Assembly: GCA_051660685.1 (NCBI GenBank)
Contig: JBOFQB010000066.1
Location: forward strand, 27,818-91,817
Direction: 5' to 3'
From: JAVBSX01 sp051660685
GTDB taxonomy: Bacteria > Planctomycetota > Planctomycetia > Pirellulales > Thermoguttaceae
Length of the DNA stretch: 64,000 bases
Shown here: piece by piece, positions 8,600 through 16,350 of the stretch
How positions within the stretch are numbered: the first letter of the stretch is position 1
Layout: each line of letters begins with the position of its first letter
Translations under genes and position numbers: made by a program
Notes under the pieces: generated by a model
What the model was told of the DNA's origin: nothing
Databases searched by the model: none
What the model saw: the letters and a program-made list of their open reading frames with translations, nothing else

Positions 8600-11500
8600 A
8601 TGCGTACTTTGCTCAATCGGCTTCATCTTTGGTGTATTTTGCTTTGTTGCTTTTTTCCGTTGTTGATTCCGACAAAATTGCAAGGACAACAGCTCGCTTT
8701 ACCCGCAATTACGCAAACTGTCCCAACTCTTGAGTATGATTATGCGTGTGAATTGTTTATGGAGGGAAAATTGACGGACGCTTTACGCGAATTTCAGCGC
8801 GGTCTGAAACATGCAGTCAACATTGGCGGACAACCTTGGATCGACTCGATCTGTTATCATACCATGATCGGGGAATGTTTGTATTATCTGGGAGACCATG
8901 TTGAAGCATTTGACGCTTATTCCCGGGCCCTTAATATTTTTCTGGTCTACGAAAAATGGCCCTCACAAATTCGGGTTCTGGGAGGAGTTGACGTTATTTC
9001 CCGACCTGCAACTCCTTGGGGTGTTTCAGTCCGACAGAATAATTTAGCGGGTTTGCCCAAAAAGTACCATATTGAGTATGTGACAATGGATGTGACGCTC
9101 AACACGGAAAAAGGGGCGCAACGGTTTCGCAATGAAGAACTATTTCCCGCAAATGCCCCGGAAATTGCTCAGTGTATTGCTCGGTCAATTCGACATCGCG
9201 CGGAAATTCTCGGTCCTCTTTCCAAATTTGATGTTCTTAACGATCAGGTTTTGGAACTTCTTGCAGCACGACCTGGACTTCCTAAGCATTGGTCGAGTGT
9301 TTGGTTTGAAGTTCTTTACGGTTTGGCTCTTTCGGCAGTCGGACAATATGATGAAGCTCTTGCGATTCTGGACCGATCAACGGTTATGATTGGTCAACTC
9401 GATCATCAATTGACTGCAACAGCTCTTTGTGAAATGGGACGAATCCGGTTGAGAATGGATGATCCGATTGCAGCAGGTGTTCTATTTTATGAGGCAAGCA
9501 TTGCGGCTTATTTTTTTGGTGATCCAATTATTCTTGAGGAATCCTTTCATTATGCGGCTGTTGCGCAACGCCTTGTTGACCGAATGAAACCGCTTCCTTA
9601 TCTCGTCCCCGCCCTGAATTTCGCCGAAGAAGTGCTCAAAAACCGTCGTCGGAATGTTTGCGCAAATCCATTTGTTTTAATTTCCTTATGTGAAGAAATA
9701 GCGGATGATGCTTTGACAATCGGAAATCTCCCGTTTGCCAAAACGACGTTGGATACGGCGCAAGGATTGATGTCCAATCGTCCTTCCTTCAAAGACAGTC
9801 GGTTTGCTGGTCGTTGGAATTACCTAAAAGCACGTTGGGCTTATCAAAATGGTCGTCCTGAAAATATTGCAATTGGCAATCAGTTTCTCGAAACGTCCAT
9901 GCTCAACATGCAGAAAAATTCACTTTGGATCAATCAAATCCGGTATCTCGGTTTGTTGCAGACAACCGGTCGATTTTCTTCAACCGGACCAATCACCTTG
10001 CGCAAAGCAATGGAGCTTTATGATTATTTATTGCGGGAACCGACTGCCAAAGATTGGTTGATGCAACCTATGGACTCGCTCGCCGTTTTGGTTTCTCCCC
10101 TTTTTACACCTTCTGGAATCGATATTTACGAACTTTGGTTTCAAACGGCAATCAACCTTGATTATCGTGAACGGGCATTTGACTTGTCCGAACAAATTCG
10201 TCGTCGTCGTTTTTATGCCGGAATCCCCTTTGGAAGTCGTCTGTTATCTTTCCGAACCCTTCTTGAAGCTCCAAGTGCCGAACTCCCTCGAAAATATATT
10301 TTGGTGAGAGAGGAATTGTTGCAAACATTTCCAGCTCTTGCCGAACTTTCAAAACAGGGGGCAATGTTAAAAACAACCTTGCGATCTCTTCCTGCTGTTC
10401 CGACGCATGAGGAACAGGCGAAGAAGCAACAGGGTCTTATGCTGGAGATTGAGCAAAACAGTCTCTTGCAGGAACTGATGCTCCGTTCGATTGCACTTTC
10501 TTCGATTCGTTCGGTCAACATTTTTCCGCCCAAACTGTCTTTGCGTGAGATACAGGAACAACTCCCGGACGGGACGTCCATGCTCGTCTTTTTTTCGGCA
10601 GTCGGGCAATTACACGGTTTTTTGATTGGGCGAACACATTTTGAAATGTGGAAAGTTGCGTCCAACATTGAAGAACTGCGCGGTTATGTTGCGGAATTAC
10701 TTTCGGCTCTTGGAAACAGCAGCGCGGAAAAAATTCATGCGGTCAAAGATTTGCGGGAAAATGTTGAACGGACCAATAAGGAAGCGAAAAAATGGGATTG
10801 GAAAACGCCGGGCAATGCTCTTTTAACCGCTTTGTTGCAAGGAAATCGGGGCGGAACCTTTACCGAATTGGTTGTCATCCCAGATCATTTTTTATGGTAT
10901 CTCCCCTTTGAAGCCCTTTGTGTGAATGATGTGGACGGAAAACTGCGACCTTTGATTGCAGCGAACAATGGAACGATTTCGGTTCGTTATGCTCCAACCG
11001 CTTCACTTGGGGTTCCGTCGGGAACGGGTCGATTGGTTGGAGCAGAAACATTGGTCATAACGGGCAAAATGTTTTCAAAGGACAGTCCCGAAAAGGCGGT
11101 TGAACGGTTGAGCGAGTATCAAAAAAAGCTGGAAGGACTGATTGCATTACCAAGCGGACCTCTTCCCGGGAATCCGGCTATTTTTGCGATTCAGTTGAAA
11201 CAACTTCTCGTTCTTGATGATATTCCGTCTGGACGTAAAGGACCGCTTGATTGGAGTCCTTATGGAAGTGCGAAGTTGCGAGGAGCAGAACTGGCGAGTT
11301 GGTTGGACCTTCCTTGGGGGGGACCGAGTTTAGTTGTTTTGCCCGGTTTTCATACTCCGGCAGAAACGGCGTTAAAAAATGGGGGGGACGGTTCGGAATT
11401 ATTTTATTCCCTGTTGACGATGCAAGCGAACGGGACGAAGACCATACTGATTTCGCGTTGGAAAACGGGCGGACGTTCGATGTATGATTTGATTGAGGCT

Positions 11501-12007
11501 TTTTTGCAAAACTACACCCAATTTCCTGCGTCCGAATCTTGGCGTAAAGCGATCATGTCCGTTGCAGCCAAACCTCTTAAATTAGAAGAGGAACCCCGGT
11601 TGAAACTGGGAAAGGAAGAGGAACCTTTGCGAGCGAATCATCCCTTTTTCTGGGCCGGTTTTATGCTGGTTGACCGGGGAGAAAAACCTTCTCGGGAAGA
11701 AGTTGAGGAGATTGCGTTAACAGCGGAAGAGTTGGCCGAGTTGAAAAAGAGATTTGGTGAAAAGGACATTGAGGAAGTGGAGATTCTTGCCGAACCGGGA
11801 CGGGATCAGGGGACGAAGATTGAACATCCTCAACAGAAACCGGACATTTCGGTTGACCCAGAATCGGTTCTTGATTCAGATTCCAATAAGGGTTCTAATG
11901 CTGGTTCGGGCAAAACTTCGAAATCAGGTTCCACGAAAGAGACGGAGAAGGAAAAAGATACTGAAAACGTAACCGGCAAACGTCAACGGACGACGCCGAA
12001 AAAATAA
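8600..12007 (+). CDS. Secreted TPR-CHAT protein, probably without peptidase activity
   Basis: This 1135-residue protein begins with a signal peptide (cleavage after about residue 29). TPR-like helical pairs fill roughly residues 40-450 (EYDYACELFMEGKLTDALRE, YYLGDHVEAFDAYSRAL, SAVGQYDEALAILDRS). A CHAT domain occupies about 640-1030 (VVIPDHFLWYLPFEALC; NGTKTILISRWKT; HPFFWAGFMLV). CHAT domains are caspase-like cysteine peptidases, but both catalytic positions look lost: the usual SACxT reads PGFHT in SLVVLPGFHT, and no His-Gly motif is present in the strand before it. The tail after about 1050 is acidic, then Ser/Lys/Thr-rich. A role as an exported scaffold or binding protein seems more likely than proteolysis. 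The partner is unknown. Confidence 0.78.
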   Translation: MRTLLNRLHLWCILLCCFFPLLIPTKLQGQQLALPAITQTVPTLEYDYACELFMEGKLTDALREFQRGLKHAVNIGGQPWIDSICYHTMIGECLYYLGDHVEAFDAYSRALNIFLVYEKWPSQIRVLGGVDVISRPATPWGVSVRQNNLAGLPKKYHIEYVTMDVTLNTEKGAQRFRNEELFPANAPEIAQCIARSIRHRAEILGPLSKFDVLNDQVLELLAARPGLPKHWSSVWFEVLYGLALSAVGQYDEALAILDRSTVMIGQLDHQLTATALCEMGRIRLRMDDPIAAGVLFYEASIAAYFFGDPIILEESFHYAAVAQRLVDRMKPLPYLVPALNFAEEVLKNRRRNVCANPFVLISLCEEIADDALTIGNLPFAKTTLDTAQGLMSNRPSFKDSRFAGRWNYLKARWAYQNGRPENIAIGNQFLETSMLNMQKNSLWINQIRYLGLLQTTGRFSSTGPITLRKAMELYDYLLREPTAKDWLMQPMDSLAVLVSPLFTPSGIDIYELWFQTAINLDYRERAFDLSEQIRRRRFYAGIPFGSRLLSFRTLLEAPSAELPRKYILVREELLQTFPALAELSKQGAMLKTTLRSLPAVPTHEEQAKKQQGLMLEIEQNSLLQELMLRSIALSSIRSVNIFPPKLSLREIQEQLPDGTSMLVFFSAVGQLHGFLIGRTHFEMWKVASNIEELRGYVAELLSALGNSSAEKIHAVKDLRENVERTNKEAKKWDWKTPGNALLTALLQGNRGGTFTELVVIPDHFLWYLPFEALCVNDVDGKLRPLIAANNGTISVRYAPTASLGVPSGTGRLVGAETLVITGKMFSKDSPEKAVERLSEYQKKLEGLIALPSGPLPGNPAIFAIQLKQLLVLDDIPSGRKGPLDWSPYGSAKLRGAELASWLDLPWGGPSLVVLPGFHTPAETALKNGGDGSELFYSLLTMQANGTKTILISRWKTGGRSMYDLIEAFLQNYTQFPASESWRKAIMSVAAKPLKLEEEPRLKLGKEEEPLRANHPFFWAGFMLVDRGEKPSREEVEEIALTAEELAELKKRFGEKDIEEVEILAEPGRDQGTKIEHPQQKPDISVDPESVLDSDSNKGSNAGSGKTSKSGSTKETEKEKDTENVTGKRQRTTPKK

Positions 12008-12017
12008 GAGACGGTTT

Positions 12018-12037
12018 GTCGCCGAATTTGCGGCGAC
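12018..12037 (+). terminator. Hairpin after the CHAT gene
   Basis: GTCGCCG at 12018-12024 pairs perfectly with CGGCGAC at 12031-12037 around a 6-nt loop, 10 nt after the stop codon. There is no T-run, so it may be a processing or stability hairpin rather than a classical terminator. Confidence 0.45.
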
Positions 12038-12052
12038 CCAACCCCGTTTAGC

Positions 12053-12071
12053 CGCGATACAACGTATCGCG
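12053..12071 (+). repeat. CGCGATAC palindromic extragenic element, copy 1
   Basis: CGCGATAC-AAC-GTATCGCG forms a perfect 8-bp stem with a 3-nt loop, preceded by GTTTAGC. Related copies lie at 13302-13320 (opposite orientation) and 19295-19313, with a degenerate relative near 59580-59600. All are intergenic. Confidence 0.7.
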
Positions 12072-12153
12072 CGTTTATTCGGACCATTAAAACACGCAGA
12101 ACGTTGTTTTGCGACTAAACGATAATAAACTTTAACAACAGGAGCGTGACGCA

Positions 12154-13113
12154 ATGAAGATCGTGGTGTTGGACGGAAAGACTTTGAATCCGGGCGATTT
12201 GAGTTGGGAGGGATTAGGGCGACTTGGTGATTTGACGGTTTATGACGCTTCACCCCCGGAAACGGTTAGGGAACGGGCGAAAGATGCTGAGATTTTGTAC
12301 ACGAACAAGACGACTCTGAACCGCGAGATTATGGAGCAGTTGCCAAAACTGCGTTACATCGGCGTTCTTGCAACCGGTTATAATGTTGTTGACACCCAAT
12401 ATGCCGGGGAACGGAACATTCCGGTCACAAACGTCCCAAAATACGGTTCAATCGCGGTTGCCCAATGTACATTCGCACATCTGCTCAACTTGACGTTTCA
12501 CCTCAGTCTGCATCATCAGGCTGTTCGGTCAGGAGATTGGAGCAATTGTCCCGAATTCTGTTTCTGGAACGCCCCGCTTGTCGAATTGGCGGGATTAAAT
12601 TTGGGCGTGATCGGATTCGGCGAAATTGGACGTTCCGTCGCTAAAATCGCAAACGCCTTTCAAATGTCCGTTCTTGCACACGATCCCATTGCCGAATCAG
12701 CCGGAATCCAACAAGAAGGTTGTGCTTATGTCTCACTTCAACAGCTCCTCACCGACAGTGATGTTGTGTCCCTTCATTGCCCTTTGACCGACTCGAATTT
12801 CGGCTTGGTCAACGCCGATTTCCTTTCGCAGATGAAACGAACCGCTTTCCTCATCAACACGGCTCGCGGTCCTCTTGTCAACGAAACGGATTTGGCGGTT
12901 GCACTCAATGAAGGACGAATTGCAGGAGCCGGACTTGACGTACTTTCGGTTGAACCGCCGAAAAAGGACAATCCGCTTCTTTCCGCGCGGAACTGTTACA
13001 TTACCCCGCATATAGCATGGGCCCCAAGAGCATCCCGCGAACGCCTTATGCAGATTGCCGTTAAAAATCTGGAACAGTTCCTTGCCGGTTCACCACAAAA
13101 TGTGGTAAACTGA
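12154..13113 (+). CDS. D-2-hydroxyacid dehydrogenase (glycerate dehydrogenase-like)
   Basis: This 319-residue NAD-dependent dehydrogenase has the standard two-domain layout. The N-terminal substrate domain contains GVLATGYNVVD, the NAD domain has LGVIGFGEIGRSVAK, and the catalytic set is visible as the arginine of LINTARGPLV, the glutamate of SVEPP and the histidine of YITPHIAW. It is closest in pattern to hydroxypyruvate reductase/glycerate dehydrogenase (HprA type), which reduces hydroxypyruvate to D-glycerate, although specificity cannot be fixed from sequence. A GGAG ribosome binding site precedes the ATG by about 10 nt. A repeat-rich gap follows, then gyrB. Confidence 0.85.
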   Translation: MKIVVLDGKTLNPGDLSWEGLGRLGDLTVYDASPPETVRERAKDAEILYTNKTTLNREIMEQLPKLRYIGVLATGYNVVDTQYAGERNIPVTNVPKYGSIAVAQCTFAHLLNLTFHLSLHHQAVRSGDWSNCPEFCFWNAPLVELAGLNLGVIGFGEIGRSVAKIANAFQMSVLAHDPIAESAGIQQEGCAYVSLQQLLTDSDVVSLHCPLTDSNFGLVNADFLSQMKRTAFLINTARGPLVNETDLAVALNEGRIAGAGLDVLSVEPPKKDNPLLSARNCYITPHIAWAPRASRERLMQIAVKNLEQFLAGSPQNVVN

Positions 13114-13115
13114 CA

Positions 13116-13268
13116 GAGGGAGAGAAGGTAGAAGTGAGGAGGTAGAAGGGAGAATGAAGAATTGAGGCAAAAAAATTGGAGTCTCTCAAAAGAGGGAGAA
13201 ACCGGTTGATTTGCGAGACACCATTATCTTTCCTGTCTCCTCCTTCTTTCCTCCTATCTTCTTTTTAC
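13116..13268. repeat. Purine/pyrimidine hairpin repeat, copy 1
   Basis: Directly after the dehydrogenase stop lies a purine-rich arm (GGTAGAAG, GAGGAGGTAGAAGG, GAGAATGAAGAATTGAG). A centre containing GAGAAACCGGTT follows, and then a pyrimidine-rich arm (CCTCCTTCTTTCCTCCTATC) that is largely complementary to the first. The same order of blocks recurs at 59457-59578 and, more divergent, at 25160-25383. It is non-coding and makes up most of the 336-bp gap before gyrB. Confidence 0.75.
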
Positions 13269-13272
13269 GCGC

Positions 13273-13320
13273 GGAACGATGTTCCTCGGCTAAACATTAC
13301 GCGCGATATGTCGTATCGCG
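13273..13320. repeat. Small palindromes upstream of gyrB, including CGCGATAC copy 2
   Basis: GGAAC-GAT-GTTCC at 13273-13285 is a 5-bp stem with a 3-nt loop. At 13302-13320 CGCGATAT-GTC-GTATCGCG is the CGCGATAC element in reverse orientation, with one wobble pair, followed by GGTTAAAC. Both sit between the long purine/pyrimidine repeat and the gyrB promoter. Confidence 0.6.
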
Positions 13321-13370
13321 GTTAAACGGAACCTTCTGCCAATTATTACGGACCTGAAATAATGCAGACC

Positions 13371-13398
13371 TTGCGAGATCGACAGGTTTAGGTATAAT
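13371..13398 (+). promoter_or_regulatory. Candidate sigma-70 promoter of gyrB
   Basis: TTGCGA at 13371-13376 and a perfect TATAAT at 13393-13398 are separated by 16 bp, ending 51 nt before the gyrB ATG. This is the best promoter match in the gap. Confidence 0.6.
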
Positions 13399-13449
13399 GG
13401 AGATCGTAGTTTTGTCGATTTTTCCTCGCAAACCGTCCTGTTTCCTGAT

Positions 13450-15948
13450 ATGTCTGAAAACAACAACTCGCCGAATGAATTCGGGTTTGACCCCAATGCA
13501 ACTGCCAGTTCTCTTCCAAGTGCAAACGCAGAATACACTGCAAAAGACTTGGAACATCTGAGCGATCAGGAACATGTTCGTAAACGTCCTGCAATGTATA
13601 TCGGCGATACAGGGAGTCGCGGTCTGCACCATTTGGTCAATGAGGTCGTTGACAACTCGATTGACGAAAGTATGGCGGGATTTGCAACGACGATTACGGT
13701 CACAATCAATTTGGATGGTTCTGTGACCGTCGAAGATGACGGACGTGGTATTCCGGTTGAGGAACATGCGGACATCAAGAAATCGACGTTGGAAGGGGTT
13801 ATGACGATGCTCAAATTCGGGGGAAAGTTCTCGAAAGGAGCATATCAGGCATCTGGGGGTCTGCATGGGGTCGGTGTAACGGTCGTCAACTTTCTTTCGG
13901 AATGGTGTGTCGTTGAAGTTCGTCGGGACGGACATGTTTTTCAACAGGAATATGAGCGGGGTGTTCCGGTTAAGCCGGTTGCCAAAATCGGAACTTCAGA
14001 TCGTCGGGGAACGAAAACAACGTTTTTCCCGGACATTGAGATTTTTCCTGACCGGAAATTTGACACGAACATTTTGTCCCGACGTTTGCAGGATTTGGCG
14101 TTTTTGAATCGGGGAATCAAAATTGTCTTGCGAGACGGTCGAAGCAGTTCCGAAGAAGTCTTTCAGTATAAAAATGGTCTTGCCGATTTTATTGAACATT
14201 TGAATCGTTCGACAGACCCGCTTCATCGTGATATTATTCATATTTGTGAAGAAGCAGAAGGGGTTGAAGTCGAAGTCGCAATGCAGTATACGGTCGAATA
14301 CACGGAAAATGTCCGTTCCTACGTCAATAACATTTATACAATTGAGGGGGGAACGCATTTGTCCGGTTTTAAGACAGCGTTAACACGAACGCTGAACAAT
14401 TACGGCAAAGCGGCGAATCTGTTCAAAGGGAATCCTCCAACTGGGGAGGATTTTCGTGAAGGTCTGACTGCGGTCATTTCGATTCGGGTTCCCAATCCAC
14501 GTTTTGAAGGTCAAACCAAAACCAAGCTCGGCAACAGCGAAGTCGAGGGGATTGTTAATTCGGTTGTCGGCGAAAAATTGGCCAAATTTCTTGAAGAGAC
14601 GCCGAAAACGGCCCAAACGATTGTCAAAAAAGGTATTATTGCGGCTGAAGCGCGTGAAAGTGCAAGAAAAGCCAAAATGTTGGTTCGAGAACGGAAAGGG
14701 GCCCTTTCACATGGAGGACTGCCGGGAAAACTTCGGGACTGCACAAGTAAGGATGTTGAGCGTTGCGAACTGTATCTGGTTGAAGGTGATTCGGCAGGAG
14801 GGAGCGCGGAAGGAGGTCGAGTCCGCGAATTTCAGGCGATTCTTCCACTTCGGGGAAAAATTATTAACGCATATAAGGCCCGGGAAGATAAGGTTTTGGC
14901 GAACGAAGAGGTTCGTAGTATGATTGCGGCTCTTGGAAGTGGAATTGGCGAGGACATTGATCTTCAAAAGCGACGATATGGTAAAGTCGTTATTATGACA
15001 GATGCTGATGTGGACGGTTCACACATTCGGACGTTGTTGTTGACCTTCTTTTATCGTCAGATGTATGATTTGGTCAAAGCGGGTCATGTCTACATTGCCC
15101 AACCTCCTTTATTTCGGGTACAGCGTAAAGGACATAAGGATTATTATGTTCAGACGGATGATGAAATGCGACAACAGTTGCTCGAAGTTGGTCTTTCCAA
15201 CGCGCAATTTGACCCGGGAGATGGTCGGTTGTTTGAGGGGGAACAAATGGAACGGTTGTGCAAGACTCTTGCCGGGTTGGAAGATTCGGTTTTGACGCTT
15301 GAACGTCGGGGTATTTCTTTGCGAGAACATGCTGTTCGTCAGGACCCTGTTTCAGCAAAATTGCCGATTTATCACGTTTATTGTGAAAAGTCCGAACACT
15401 GGTTTGCCGGTCGGGCGGAATTAGATGCCTATCTTGCCCAATTGGAAGAAGAATCGGGGAAGGAAGCGACGTTGACGGAGGAGCGGACGGACAATGGGGA
15501 TGATTCGGAGCAAGGACCTAAGTTGCGGATTATTGAGTTGCATGAAGTTCGGACGATCAACAAATTGTTGTTGGAATTGCGTGAAATGGGGTTTGAGATT
15601 GACGCACTTCTTCAGCAAGAGCGAACCGGTTCGGACACTTCACGTTATTATTTGCGACGAGGTGATTCGGCAAAAGGGCTGGAAGATTTGCGAGGTCTGC
15701 TCAACGCCGTTCGTTCGGTCGATCAAAAAGTCATGAAAATAACGCGATTTAAGGGGTTAGGCGAAATGGACGCTGAAGAACTTCGGGACACGACGCTTGA
15801 CCCGAAAAACCGGACGTTGGTTCAGGTTACAATGGAAGATGCGTCTGCTGCGGACGATTTGTTCCGCATTTTAATGGGGGATAAGGTTGAACCAAGACGT
15901 GATTTCATTGAAAAACACGCCCTTGAAGTTCGAAATCTTGACGTCTGA
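13450..15948 (+). CDS. gyrB: DNA gyrase subunit B
   Basis: GyrB is the ATPase subunit of DNA gyrase and drives negative supercoiling together with GyrA. The 832-residue protein shows the GHKL ATPase motifs (RKRPAMYIGDTG, NEVVDNSIDE, DDGRGIPV, GGLHGVGVTVVN), the transducer domain, and the TOPRIM domain (YLVEGDSAGGSAEGGR, then MTDADVDGSHIRTLLLTFFY). The C-terminus has RFKGLGEMDAEEL. It is longer than minimal GyrB (about 640 residues) because of an insertion within the TOPRIM-to-tail region (roughly 560-740), as in many Gram-negative groups. gyrA is not in the window. A sigma-70-like promoter lies 51 nt upstream, and a G-rich repeat begins 2 nt after the stop codon. Confidence 0.97.
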   Translation: MSENNNSPNEFGFDPNATASSLPSANAEYTAKDLEHLSDQEHVRKRPAMYIGDTGSRGLHHLVNEVVDNSIDESMAGFATTITVTINLDGSVTVEDDGRGIPVEEHADIKKSTLEGVMTMLKFGGKFSKGAYQASGGLHGVGVTVVNFLSEWCVVEVRRDGHVFQQEYERGVPVKPVAKIGTSDRRGTKTTFFPDIEIFPDRKFDTNILSRRLQDLAFLNRGIKIVLRDGRSSSEEVFQYKNGLADFIEHLNRSTDPLHRDIIHICEEAEGVEVEVAMQYTVEYTENVRSYVNNIYTIEGGTHLSGFKTALTRTLNNYGKAANLFKGNPPTGEDFREGLTAVISIRVPNPRFEGQTKTKLGNSEVEGIVNSVVGEKLAKFLEETPKTAQTIVKKGIIAAEARESARKAKMLVRERKGALSHGGLPGKLRDCTSKDVERCELYLVEGDSAGGSAEGGRVREFQAILPLRGKIINAYKAREDKVLANEEVRSMIAALGSGIGEDIDLQKRRYGKVVIMTDADVDGSHIRTLLLTFFYRQMYDLVKAGHVYIAQPPLFRVQRKGHKDYYVQTDDEMRQQLLEVGLSNAQFDPGDGRLFEGEQMERLCKTLAGLEDSVLTLERRGISLREHAVRQDPVSAKLPIYHVYCEKSEHWFAGRAELDAYLAQLEEESGKEATLTEERTDNGDDSEQGPKLRIIELHEVRTINKLLLELREMGFEIDALLQQERTGSDTSRYYLRRGDSAKGLEDLRGLLNAVRSVDQKVMKITRFKGLGEMDAEELRDTTLDPKNRTLVQVTMEDASAADDLFRILMGDKVEPRRDFIEKHALEVRNLDV

Positions 15949-15950
15949 GA

Positions 15951-16102
15951 GGTAGGGGATAGGGAATGGGGGATAGGGAATAGGGGGAAGAATTGAGAAT
16001 GGAGAGACAGAAAACGTAATCTGACGCATGATCGATAATATAGCGTCAAAAGCGCGGTCTGCTCCTCCCTATCCCCTATTCCCCAACCCCTGTTCCCTAT
16101 CT
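15951..16102. repeat. G-run repeat with complementary C-rich arm after gyrB
   Basis: From 15951 to 15990 the plus strand reads runs of 3-5 G separated by ATA or AAT (GGGGATAGGGAATGGGGG and on), which satisfies a G-quadruplex pattern several times over. A C-rich arm at 16062-16102 (CTATCCCCTATTCCCC and on) is nearly its reverse complement, so the transcript could form a long hairpin instead. About 70 nt lie between the arms. The rest of the 402-bp gap to the next gene holds a GGGCAA-A-TTGCCC palindrome near 16226-16238 and no other feature I can name. Confidence 0.75.
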
Positions 16103-16350
16103 TTACACGTTTTCCCTACAATCGTTTTTTCAGGCAATTTCGTGTAAAGCCGCTTCTTCGTTATGCCGAAATCAACCTATACAGGTGTGACTGACAGTAT
16201 TACCCTAAAAACGTGAAATTCGGTTGGGCAAATTGCCCCTTCTTCTTGTTTTTCCTATTCTGCACATTCATACCAATTGTTCATGTTCATTGATTGACAA
16301 TCGTTATTCCTCAGAATTCCTCAAAAACCTCGCTTCATTTAACGGTAATT

